Positions 32,362 through 39,208 of a DNA stretch of 39,208 bases are shown in pieces. The translations under genes and the position numbers were made by a program. Source of the stretch: Anaerolineales bacterium (GTDB lineage: Bacteria; Chloroflexota; Anaerolineae; Anaerolineales; Villigracilaceae). The notes beneath the pieces are model-generated. The model was not told where the DNA came from. It ran no database searches and saw nothing but the letters and a program-made list of their open reading frames with translations. Numbering within the stretch: position 1 is the stretch's first letter; the number at the start of each line of letters is the position of its first letter. Location of the stretch: contig JAEURJ010000019.1 in NCBI GenBank assembly GCA_016789305.1, positions 1 through 39,208 on the forward strand, in the 5' to 3' direction.

Positions 32362-34374
32362 CTATGGAGGGGCAAAGTAGTAAATATCGAGTTTGAAACT
32401 TCCAAGAGAGGATTCGCAGTAAACAGATTGGGCGTCTTCCTGAGGCTTCGGCGAGTTGACCGGAAAGATGATGAAGCCTAGGTTACTGGCTGGGTTCGCC
32501 TGCCAGCTCTTCACAATGGCAGTCACGTTCGCCTGAGGGAAGGGATTCAATTTGGCTGACGCACTTGGTCCGCTATTATTGGCAAATTCCACAATCCTCT
32601 TTTCAGTCCAGTGATCATTATCCACCAGCCCGCTCCAATCCGCCTTTGCGGTACGAACAGCAGAGATACAGGTTCCGCCGGGGGGCGTTCCTGAAAAGAG
32701 TCCGTCGAACCAAGATTGTTTTGCAACAAAAAATCGCAGGTACGCCTCCTTGATGACCGCTCCTTTGGGAAGTGCTCCGAGGTTGAACTTCACGCCTGCG
32801 TCATAATACCCTTGCAATTCACAGGATGAACCGGCAAACGGACCTCCTGAAGAGTCAAAATCATACGAGCCTATATGCACTTCCCCGGGTTGATTTCCCC
32901 AGTTCTTCGGGATCAAGGGGGCACTTCCTGGAAGGTTCTCCTGTTGAAATCCCAAATTGCACCCGGCTGTTTCGACAGCATCTTTGCTGGTAACCCACTG
33001 AGTCACATCAGTGATCGAGATAAATTTCACCAGAGGCTGGGTCCCCGGGCAATATGTATCCATTGCAGAAACGTACGATCCGGGATAATCCACATACGCT
33101 TCCACGCCGTAGCATTTACTACCCCATGGCAAAGAGGGGAATGCGACCCTCATCGCTGATGATTTGACATCCGCGATTAAAGTGCGAGTTTGAGTCACCG
33201 GGTTAATCTCGTAAACACCATACCCCTTGATCTCGTTCACGCCATATTTGCAAATGCCAAAGACACAATAACCAGGTTTCCATTCCCAGATCAGAACAAG
33301 ATTTTTCTTAACACTTGCGTTCATGATCCCATTACAGAGGAGCGGCACAGCAATCGGGTCACCATGGCTGGCACATTCCGAGGGATTTTCCGCTTCTCTC
33401 AGTGCAAAGGGTGGAGGAACAGTATTATTATTTCCGCCCGTTGTTTTTACAGGAGTAATATCGGGTATCTTAAAGAATCCTGTGAAAACGAACCCTCCAC
33501 CATCGATGATGACCTCACCCTGGGTCTTGGATGGATTGATCTGGCCTTGCCCCTGCCCTAGGTATTTGAGAGTCCCGCCAACCCAACCCCAGCATTGCAT
33601 TTGTACAATCGATTGCCCGTTGTTGGGAATCAACTGGGTGTAAAAATTTTCCTGCCCATATAAATATGTGAACGGTCCTTTGGGAATCTTATTCCATATG
33701 CCGTTGCCCGTCGAAACATAGCAATAGGATTTTTCCACCGGCTGGTTGATCTTGATCTTCCATTTTACTGATACGAAATTTCCACCGGGTACGGTCGGCG
33801 GTTCGGGATTCTGGATCGGTACCTTCAACGGATTCCCTTCTGGCAAAGGCTGGGAAGGAGGCACAAGCGGATTAGCACCCGCCATTTGATCTGATGGGAC
33901 GCCATAGCCTGCTCCTATTTGTTCTAGGGTCTGTCCCGGATTCGCAAAAACATCCAATGTACCATCCCCTGCCAGAACGTTGATAATAACCACCTGCGAA
34001 TACCCGACCTGCCCTTTGACATCCGTGGCTTGTACGTAGAAAGAATGAATACCAAGGGGCCAGGCTTGCCACGTCCAGGAGGCGTTGGAGGGATCTGTCA
34101 CCTTGCCAAGAGATTGCCCATCGAGGAACAATTCCATTTCCTGAACCGCCTCTGTAGCAACTGCCTCTGCCGTCACCGAAACAAAATCACCGACGTTTGC
34201 CTCATCCCCGTTCACAGGAGTAGTGATCGTCACCACCACAGAAGATAACGCCGCCCCATCGAACGTTAAAGATTGAGTTCCAAACATCCATATTCCACCA
34301 CCAAGAAGCAGTATCAGCAGGAGAGCCAATCCACCACCAATCAAACATCCCCGGCGTGAAGATCTTTTCTTCAT
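32362..34374 (-). CDS. Large anchored surface protein: Ig-like, LysM-like and DNRLRE-like domains
   Basis: ATG 34374 follows GAGGAGAATGAA. The 670-residue protein has a basic start MKKRSSRRGC and one hydrophobic segment (about 13-30), so it is an anchor with the bulk outside. Visible modules are an Ig-like domain (about 45-130, EMELFLDGQSLG then GIHSFYVQATDVKGQVG) and a LysM-like segment (GDGTLDVFANPGQTLEQIGA). A central beta/Cys-rich part follows, then a C-terminal DNRLRE-like beta-sandwich (VIKEAYLRFF, NVTAIVKSWQANPASNLGFII). LysM suggests peptidoglycan or glycan binding. The frame extends upstream to 34560 (62 more residues, with a second hydrophobic stretch), but that start lacks a ribosome site. 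It is the first gene of the leftward operon, divergent from the STAND regulator. Confidence 0.78.
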   Translation of the reverse strand: MKKRSSRRGCLIGGGLALLLILLLGGGIWMFGTQSLTFDGAALSSVVVTITTPVNGDEANVGDFVSVTAEAVATEAVQEMELFLDGQSLGKVTDPSNASWTWQAWPLGIHSFYVQATDVKGQVGYSQVVIINVLAGDGTLDVFANPGQTLEQIGAGYGVPSDQMAGANPLVPPSQPLPEGNPLKVPIQNPEPPTVPGGNFVSVKWKIKINQPVEKSYCYVSTGNGIWNKIPKGPFTYLYGQENFYTQLIPNNGQSIVQMQCWGWVGGTLKYLGQGQGQINPSKTQGEVIIDGGGFVFTGFFKIPDITPVKTTGGNNNTVPPPFALREAENPSECASHGDPIAVPLLCNGIMNASVKKNLVLIWEWKPGYCVFGICKYGVNEIKGYGVYEINPVTQTRTLIADVKSSAMRVAFPSLPWGSKCYGVEAYVDYPGSYVSAMDTYCPGTQPLVKFISITDVTQWVTSKDAVETAGCNLGFQQENLPGSAPLIPKNWGNQPGEVHIGSYDFDSSGGPFAGSSCELQGYYDAGVKFNLGALPKGAVIKEAYLRFFVAKQSWFDGLFSGTPPGGTCISAVRTAKADWSGLVDNDHWTEKRIVEFANNSGPSASAKLNPFPQANVTAIVKSWQANPASNLGFIIFPVNSPKPQEDAQSVYCESSLGSFKLDIYYFAPP

Positions 34375-34553
34375 TTCATTCTCCTCGTTTGGATACACAT
34401 GCAGCATGACTTGGGTGACTGGTTCAACAGGTGCCTCGATCCACACAACCTGCCAACCTTTGCCACCCCTTTTTCGAGACAGCCGACGAACCAAACGCCG
34501 CATTCGCATTTTGTACAGCATAACAAAGGCGATGCAAAAAAACATGACATTAC

Positions 34554-34580
34554 TTGCCATTTTTGGAGAAGTTGTATAAT
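34554..34580 (+). promoter_or_regulatory. Promoter of the XRE-STAND regulator, probably leaderless
   Basis: TTGCCA (34554-34559) and a perfect TATAAT (34575-34580) are 15 bases apart, and ATG 34587 comes six bases after the -10 box. No Shine-Dalgarno sequence is present. It overlaps the distal start codon (34560) of the divergent gene. Confidence 0.55.
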
Positions 34581-34586
34581 TTATCT

Positions 34587-37388
34587 ATGAAACCAAATCA
34601 GACAAAAAATGACCAATTTGCGGCGGATTTCCATGATTTTGGTTCATACCTAAAATTCCTCCGTCGCCGCGCAGGGCTGGGTCAACGAGACTTGGGCTTG
34701 GCGGTCGGATATGGTGAAGCACAAATTTCCCGACTTGAACATAATCACCGCCTGCCGGAAATTTCCATAATCCAGGCGCAATTCATCCCAGCACTTGGGC
34801 TTGAAAATCATCCTAAGTTGGCAAATCGCCTAGTGGAATTGGCTCAACTAGCTCATGCGAAACAAACTTCAGACAAGGTTATTTCAGAAGACATTGGCGT
34901 TCTTGAAAAGCTTCCGGTTTTTGCAGGAAGCGAGGTCTTTCGCACCACGGCAATGGCATCGCTAAAAGCCGTTTTCGATAAACAGAGTGTCGTCCTTTTA
35001 TATGGGTTTCCCGGCGTTGGCAAGAGCGCGCTTGCTGCTTCCTTTATCCGAACAATGTATGGGACACAACCTGTTTTTTGGCATACAGTCAGCCAAAGCG
35101 ACCCATCCCCTTTGGAAACGTTGCTACGGCAGATCTCTTTATTCCTAGTTTCCCAAGGAGAGGAGGAAGCAGCCCTTTTTACACAAGCAACCAACATCTC
35201 GCTTGAAGCGGGCGTCTCCTCCATTGCTGAAAAAATTCATTCCATAAACCCCTTCGTCTGCGTGGACGAAATCCAGCATTTGAGAGACCTTTCCCTCCTC
35301 GAAGATTTGGTAATCAAGAGCCAGTGTAGATTTCTGCTCGTGTCACGCGAAAAACTCGAAATCAGCCATACAGAGTTTCTACTGCTTTCAGGCATGGAAA
35401 AAGAAGAGACCGCCTCATTATTAACATCAATGGGTTTATTGCTCCCAATTGATGTTACGCAAAACCTGCACGCTCTCACACAGGGCAACCCAATGTTATT
35501 GAGGCTGGCAGGCGCCAAAATTCTACAAAACCCTTCTCAGGTGAAAAAGTTCATAAAGTTATTATCCTCCCAAAGGGAAATCTCAACCTTCCTTATGGAA
35601 AACGCAATGGAAGGTTTGTCGGATTCTGACAAAAATCTTCTCTATTTGATCTCCATTTTTCGAGAGCCAGTTAATTTATTCAATGCCGATCTTGCAAACC
35701 GTCTTCATTCACAGGGTGTTGTTGACGACCTGAATAATTCAATCTCCAACCTAGTCAAGCGGCATTTTCTGGATAACCTCTCCAGCGCATATTTACATCC
35801 TCTTCTACAAGAACATCTTAATGCCGTCCTTCAAACGCGGAAAGGTTTCTTTTACCAATATCATCTCCTAGCAGCAAATCATCTAAAAGCCACGACTCAA
35901 AACGTTGTCGAAGCGTTATATCACCTGACGCAAACAGAACAGGTTGAAGAAACCATTCTCCATCTTCAGGAAAATCTCTTAAAACTGGATTCAAGTGGAC
36001 AGGGAGAAGCGGCGGCAGATTTGATTTCATCCATGTTGAACCGCATCAGAAATTCACACCTCCTTTCGGCAGAGCAGGAAGCCCAATTACTTTCCATTCG
36101 GGGGCAATTACTTATGAGCGGGCGGCGCGCTGGAAATGCCGAAGCAGATTTACGTCAGGCTCTCGTCCTGGCAATTCAGTCAAACAGCGCATCAGAAGTT
36201 CAGGTTTCCATATTATTGAAATTGGCTCGTTTTTTGTTGCAGAGGGGAAAGGTGCCGGAAGCAGACCAACTTTGCGACGAAGTGGAAAAATTTCCCGCCT
36301 CCCCTTCAAACCCGGGCCTGATGGCTGAAACCCAAGCAGTTCGCTGCACAGTGAGGTTGATGCAATCCCGGTTTGAAGAATCTGCTGAATTGGCAAATCA
36401 GGCGTTGGAACTGGCGGAGCCGCTCATTCATCGCGAAATCCGTCTTGTTGCCGGGGTTCGTACAATGGCATATAACACGCTTGGTATTATCGCGAACATT
36501 CAACGGAATATCCCAGCTGCCCTCTTCCATTGGCGAAATGCGGAAGAAGCCGCGTTGCTCGGCGGGAATCTACGAACTGCATTTCGGATCAAAGGAAATA
36601 TCGGTGCATTGTTCTTCGACCAAGGCGAGATCGATGAAGCGCGCCAAAGTTATGAGGGAATTTTGGATGCAGTACAGGCAATTGGTGACATATTTACTTT
36701 GGGAAAAATACTGAATGCTCTTGGAGCGATCTATTACCTGCAAGCACGGACTGCCGAAGCAATGGAAATGCTTGACCGTGCCAAACAACTCAAATTATTG
36801 ATCGGCGATATACAAGGTGAAGCCACGACCGACAACCAACGTGCGCAGGTTCTACTTGCAAAAGGAAAAGCACAAGACGCCATATCCATTATCGAAAGAT
36901 TGTTGAAACAAACTGAAGAGACCGGTGAGATGCGCTGGCGAGCATCCTACCTCGATACGGCTGGAACGGTTTGGCTTGCCCTTGGGGAATTTACCAAGGC
37001 AAGAGAACGTTTCGAAGAAGCTTTGGCCCTCCCCGCCACTTCCAATGATCCCCAATTGAAGACTTATCTTCGGAACCATCTTACCCTGGCTTACCTTGGG
37101 TCAGGTGAATTGGAAAAAGCGAAAATTATTTTTAACGCGACAGAAGGCACCCTTAACTCTGGATTGGCAGTTATTGAGAGTCATCTCGTAGAAGCAATTC
37201 TATTGGCAGCATCAGGAAAATCAGCAGAGGCAGGGGAACAATTAGTATTTATGGAAAAGGAATCCAGCAACCGGTCCCTATTCTTCCATAACCGGATGGC
37301 TCGACATGTCATTAATTCGCTTGAGAGGAGATTATCCATTCCAACTATTATTGCAAATGTGATGGGGTCAACAGGGTTCGCCGATTAA
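34587..37388 (+). CDS. XRE-STAND-TPR regulator (HTH, NB-ARC-like NTPase, TPR)
   Basis: ATG 34587 gives 934 residues. The N-terminal XRE/HTH_31-type helix-turn-helix (about 20-70) includes GSYLKFLRRRAGLGQRDLG, AVGYGEAQISRLEHNHRLP. An AAA-like NTPase of the NB-ARC type follows, with Walker A GFPGVGKSAL (Lys146-Ser147), Walker B FVCVDEIQHL (Asp227-Glu228) and LLVSREKLEI (sensor region). From about 480 the protein consists of TPR-like helical repeats (ALGAIYYLQARTAEAMEMLDRA, TAGTVWLALGEFTKARERF). Such proteins sense ligands through the TPR region and switch oligomeric state with ATP. It is divergent from the surface-protein operon, with about 210 bases between start codons, so it is the obvious candidate regulator of it. 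It could alternatively be a defence or effector protein. Confidence 0.88.
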   Translation: MKPNQTKNDQFAADFHDFGSYLKFLRRRAGLGQRDLGLAVGYGEAQISRLEHNHRLPEISIIQAQFIPALGLENHPKLANRLVELAQLAHAKQTSDKVISEDIGVLEKLPVFAGSEVFRTTAMASLKAVFDKQSVVLLYGFPGVGKSALAASFIRTMYGTQPVFWHTVSQSDPSPLETLLRQISLFLVSQGEEEAALFTQATNISLEAGVSSIAEKIHSINPFVCVDEIQHLRDLSLLEDLVIKSQCRFLLVSREKLEISHTEFLLLSGMEKEETASLLTSMGLLLPIDVTQNLHALTQGNPMLLRLAGAKILQNPSQVKKFIKLLSSQREISTFLMENAMEGLSDSDKNLLYLISIFREPVNLFNADLANRLHSQGVVDDLNNSISNLVKRHFLDNLSSAYLHPLLQEHLNAVLQTRKGFFYQYHLLAANHLKATTQNVVEALYHLTQTEQVEETILHLQENLLKLDSSGQGEAAADLISSMLNRIRNSHLLSAEQEAQLLSIRGQLLMSGRRAGNAEADLRQALVLAIQSNSASEVQVSILLKLARFLLQRGKVPEADQLCDEVEKFPASPSNPGLMAETQAVRCTVRLMQSRFEESAELANQALELAEPLIHREIRLVAGVRTMAYNTLGIIANIQRNIPAALFHWRNAEEAALLGGNLRTAFRIKGNIGALFFDQGEIDEARQSYEGILDAVQAIGDIFTLGKILNALGAIYYLQARTAEAMEMLDRAKQLKLLIGDIQGEATTDNQRAQVLLAKGKAQDAISIIERLLKQTEETGEMRWRASYLDTAGTVWLALGEFTKARERFEEALALPATSNDPQLKTYLRNHLTLAYLGSGELEKAKIIFNATEGTLNSGLAVIESHLVEAILLAASGKSAEAGEQLVFMEKESSNRSLFFHNRMARHVINSLERRLSIPTIIANVMGSTGFAD

Positions 37389-37393
37389 AAAAT

Positions 37394-37719
37394 ATGTTCT
37401 ATTGCGTACACCCCTGCCCTTGCGGCTATTATGGCGATTCGCAAATAGCCTGCACCTGTGCCCCTGCTGTGGTGACGAAATATCAAAAGCGCATTTCCGG
37501 TCCGCTGCTCGGCCGCATTGATATTCACATCGAAGTCCCACGCGTGGATTATGAAAAACTCAGCGGAGATAGATTAGGCGAATCGAGTGAGTCCATTCGC
37601 AAACGCGTGCAAGCCGCGCGCAACATTCAACAATCACGATTTACCAATCTCCAATTACCGATGTTCTCTGCAATGCAGACATGCGCATCGGGGAGGTATG
37701 GCGATTTTGTGCGTTCCAG
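37394..37719 (+). pseudogene. comM: comM/yifB C-terminal fragment, copy 4 (5' part only)
   Basis: Homology runs from FYCVHPCPCGYYGDSQ through CTCAPAVVTKYQKRISG, PLLGRIDIHIEVPRVDYE and GESSESIRKRVQAARN. After a one-base shift near 37645 it continues in the adjacent frame with CNADMRIGEVWRFCAFQ, ending at 37719. The rest of the fragment (PEGQSLMRAA to the end) is missing: the next bases are unrelated. Copies 2 and 4 share TATTG-(T/C)(A/G)TACACCCCTG upstream of the Cys motif, so they have a common left boundary. The final codon is exactly where copy 3 begins. Confidence 0.85.
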
Positions 37720-37816
37720 ATAGGATTGGTAAAGTCGATTACTTTTACTGACCTGTTTTGGTCAATTAGATTACGGGCGTATTTCAAACAGATAGGAACT
37801 GCTCTCTTTTTAGGGG

Positions 37817-37822
37817 TAAAAT
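37817..37822 (+). promoter_or_regulatory. -10 box (TAAAAT) of a probable leaderless promoter
   Basis: TAAAAT lies six bases before the ATG at 37829, and no Shine-Dalgarno sequence is present. Confidence 0.35.
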
Positions 37823-37828
37823 ATTTAT

Positions 37829-38365
37829 ATGGCAACATTCTCGCGCGAAGAAATTCAAGATGGCTTACGGCGGCTTGGTGAACTGGCGCAGAGTCAGGGT
37901 TTACATGTGCGGCTTGCGCTTGTAGGTGGCGCGGCAATGGTATTGGGATATGACGCCCGACAATCCACACGTGATGTAGATGCTGTGATTCTGTCCCCTG
38001 CAGAAGTAAAACTTGTCAGAAATCTGGTAAAAAAAATCGCTGCTGAAAACGATTGGCCCGAAGATTGGCTAAACGATGGGGCTAAGGGCTATATGGTGGG
38101 CATCAGTGAAGGGTCGCTTTTATTTAGCGCACCAGGAATAGACGCATTCTCCCCATCACTTGGGCAATTGCTTGCGATGAAACTTTGTGCATGGCGCGAT
38201 GATCTTGATATCTCCGATGCCCGCCGTCTTTTACAGGAAATTAAATCGGGACGCGGCAAGGATGAAATATGGGCAAGCCTTGAACCGTATCTGGTCCCGG
38301 GAGATGAATTAACTGCACAATACGCCTTTCTAGATTTATGGGAAACTCTGCATGGAACTGATTGA
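37829..38365 (+). CDS. DUF6036-like nucleotidyltransferase, likely toxin-antitoxin component
   Basis: The 178-residue protein has the nucleotidyltransferase signature LVGGAAMVLGYDARQSTRDVDAVI: Gly33-Gly34, then Asp49-x-Asp51 that binds metal. A downstream acidic DDLDISDARRLL completes the AbiEii/DUF6036 fold pattern. Family members transfer nucleotides to tRNA or to protein partners and often act as toxins or as antitoxins of HEPN proteins. Its stop overlaps the next gene by 14 bases, which implies tight translational coupling, and the pair sits right after a comM fragment, in an accessory position. Which of the two is toxic cannot be told from sequence. Confidence 0.8.
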   Translation: MATFSREEIQDGLRRLGELAQSQGLHVRLALVGGAAMVLGYDARQSTRDVDAVILSPAEVKLVRNLVKKIAAENDWPEDWLNDGAKGYMVGISEGSLLFSAPGIDAFSPSLGQLLAMKLCAWRDDLDISDARRLLQEIKSGRGKDEIWASLEPYLVPGDELTAQYAFLDLWETLHGTD

Positions 38366-38708
38366 ACAACTTGCTGAAGCAGCGCTTCAAAGAGATAGTC
38401 TGCGGCTTCGTAGTTTAGTACAGGATATTGCCCGCGCTAACGTTAATTGGAGCCTGATTTTGCGACCGAAAACAAACGATTTACGTCTGCTTGCTTTGTC
38501 TGCATCGCTGGCGGAACTTTTGGCGTCCCGTCAAAAACAAGAACCTCCTGCATGGACAAAAGAGATTGATGCATTACAAGAACCTTTCTATTTACTTCAA
38601 TCTGCAGAGAAGATGAAACGCTTACGCTTGCTTTGCGAAACCCAATCGCCTGAGCCTATGCGTAAACGCCTCCTTTATGCCCCGCCAAATTTTCTTGAAT
38701 TTGCATAA
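38352..38708 (+). CDS. Partner protein of the nucleotidyltransferase, uncharacterised
   Basis: The 118-residue soluble protein overlaps the nucleotidyltransferase by 14 bases. It is mostly helical (LIEQLAEAALQRDSLRLRSLVQDI, LLALSASLAELLASRQ). It ends with a conserved-looking segment: WTKEIDALQEPFYLLQSA, MKRLRLLCETQSPEPMRKRLLYAPPNFLEFA. I recall similar W-T--(I/V)--L-EPF-L--A...APPNFL tails next to DUF6036 proteins, but not a named domain. It has no DNA-binding helix-turn-helix. It is likely the cognate antitoxin or regulatory subunit of the pair; this is inference from overlap. Confidence 0.65.
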   Translation: MELIEQLAEAALQRDSLRLRSLVQDIARANVNWSLILRPKTNDLRLLALSASLAELLASRQKQEPPAWTKEIDALQEPFYLLQSAEKMKRLRLLCETQSPEPMRKRLLYAPPNFLEFA

Positions 38709-38715
38709 GCCCATG

Positions 38716-38892
38716 CTATTTATTCCAATATTCTTTTGGCGGTTGATCCATATCGTCATTGCCTCCAGTTTCTACCTCACAACCGCAAGCGAATCTGCCC
38801 GGCGGGGTACATATCTGGTATACGGGTATAAGTTTCGCCCCACATTGAACCACATTTAATACATACCACATCCTGTTCCTATAAAAAATCAT
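38716..38892 (-). CDS. Possible small Cys-rich protein (58 residues)
   Basis: A minus-strand frame from ATG 38892 to TAG 38716 encodes 58 residues with four cysteines (QCGAKL, QICTPP, FACGCEVE) and an acidic tail GNDDMDQPPKEYWNK. The alternative frame reads DVVCIKCGSMWGETYTRIP, which is also zinc-ribbon-like, so the pair of frames may be one frameshifted zinc-ribbon gene. No ribosome binding site is visible. Confidence 0.25.
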   Translation of the reverse strand: MIFYRNRMWYVLNVVQCGAKLIPVYQICTPPGRFACGCEVETGGNDDMDQPPKEYWNK

Positions 38893-38894
38893 GC

Positions 38895-38927
38895 CGCACT
38901 TCCCGATCTAGGTGACCGGGAAGTGCG
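38895..38927 (+). terminator. Hairpin after the nucleotidyltransferase pair
   Basis: CGCACTTCCCG (38895-38905) pairs with CGGGAAGTGCG (38917-38927) over an 11-base loop, an 11-base-pair perfect stem, followed by TATTTAAT. It lies about 190 bases beyond the partner gene, so it may instead be part of an element end. Confidence 0.5.
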
Positions 38928-38940
38928 TATTTAATACCAA

Positions 38941-38992
38941 AACGCCTTGATAATCCATTACCATTTATGGGATTATCAAGGCGTTATCTTTT
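38941..38992 (+). terminator. Second strong hairpin, possibly bidirectional
   Basis: AACGCCTTGATAATCC (38941-38956) pairs perfectly with GGATTATCAAGGCGTT (38970-38985), a 16-base-pair stem with a 13-base loop, followed by ATCTTTTA. It lies between the convergent nucleotidyltransferase pair and the recombinase-like gene, so it probably terminates both. Confidence 0.65.
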
Positions 38993-39004
38993 AGAGACTG
39001 TTAT

Positions 39005-39208
39005 TTACAGGCGAACTATAATTTCTCCATCATTCGGGAAATCTATCAGTTGTTGACTCACCGCCATATCCATAATTTTGGCTCGAAACTCCACCTGAAT
39101 ATCCCGCTTGCCATCGATCACTGCTTCAGCGACAAGTTCATCCACCAGTTGCTTTTTCAATAGAAAGACTCGATGGTGCTCTTCGGGGGACTTGGGATTA
39201 GCGTTGTT
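39005..39208 (-). CDS. Recombinase-like C-terminus (partial, runs off right edge)
   Basis: The minus-strand frame is open from the right edge to TAA at 39005-39007 and encodes the last 67 residues of a protein. It contains VFLLKKQLVDELVAEAVID, then KRDIQVEFRAKIMDM and a tail ending IIVRL. A helix 'K--LV-ELV--(A/V)-ID' followed by a short beta strand of the type D-(x)I-V-F is typical of the C-terminal end of large serine recombinases (resolvase/integrase), after the coiled coil. The catalytic domain is outside the window, so the assignment is a guess. If right, it could have mobilised part of this region. Confidence 0.4.
   Translation of the reverse strand, partial: NNANPKSPEEHHRVFLLKKQLVDELVAEAVIDGKRDIQVEFRAKIMDMAVSQQLIDFPNDGEIIVRL

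Noticed and set aside
34375..34560. 62-residue N-terminal extension of the large surface protein, or a separate small gene
   Set aside because: The start at 34560 has no ribosome site and overlaps the divergent promoter; ATG 34374 has GAGGAG and a standard anchor sequence. The extension is kept only as an alternative.
1..39208. CRISPR array, rRNA or tRNA genes, riboswitches
   Set aside because: No regularly spaced direct repeats, no conserved rRNA blocks, no cloverleaf-like sequence with a TTCRANYC arm and no riboswitch-like conserved core were recognised on reading.

Overview
The window looks like an accessory region of a chromosome from an Anaerolineae-like Chloroflexota bacterium. This is inferred from gene content, not from a marker gene. 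The signs are large MalT-type LuxR regulators, many CPBP-family membrane proteases, DUF4386/DUF6326-type membrane proteins, and lipoproteins with Thr/Pro-rich linkers after a lipobox. There is no rRNA, tRNA, CRISPR array or core housekeeping operon. Most of the DNA is a patchwork of small, recently rearranged modules rich in gene fragments.

Layout. (1) 1-150: left edge of an IS5-like insertion sequence. (2) 286-7799: membrane-anchored S33-like hydrolase, a small unknown protein, DUF6326 and DUF4386 membrane proteins, an ABC-2 exporter pair, a beta-lactamase-fold serine hydrolase and a lysophospholipase-like hydrolase. (3) 7942-8423: decayed 3' fragment of comM/yifB (copy 1). (4) 8726-16550: MalT-like regulator, small membrane protein, second copy of the small unknown protein, three CPBP proteases, another S33-like hydrolase and a nucleoside phosphorylase remnant. 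(5) 16739-17236: comM fragment copy 2. (6) 17394-28873: lipoprotein remnant, second MalT-like regulator, hydrolase lipoprotein, beta-propeller lipoprotein, fourth CPBP protease, a solitary cassette-like gene, a membrane-tethered LuxR regulator with two extracellular CARDB-like domains, remnants of LysE and XRE genes, a short prepilin-peptidase-like gene and a frameshifted transposase. (7) 29059-29255: comM fragment copy 3 (3' part only). (8) 29505-37388: a leftward surface-protein operon of five genes and a divergent XRE-STAND-TPR regulator. (9) 37394-37719: comM fragment copy 4 (5' part only). (10) 37829-38708: a nucleotidyltransferase/partner pair resembling a toxin-antitoxin module, then two strong hairpins and the C-terminus of a probable recombinase running off the right edge.

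Two structural signals cut across the genes. First, the same C-terminal portion of comM occurs four times, always on the + strand and always at a boundary between modules. Copies 3 and 4 break at the same codon and are complementary halves. Second, integron attC-like half-sites (GCCCAACAAASCGT and AACCGYTAGRY) occur next to gene starts and ends, most clearly around 24347-25248, suggesting a decayed array of gene cassettes without a visible integrase.

Functionally the intact genes point to the cell envelope: export (ABC-2), membrane proteolysis (four CPBP enzymes), extracytoplasmic hydrolases and surface lipoproteins, under large ATP-dependent signal-integrating regulators (two MalT-like, one XRE-STAND). 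Several regulators appear to be transcribed from leaderless promoters, with a -10 box 6-9 bases upstream of the start codon. All functional statements rest on motif recognition by eye; no database search was possible.
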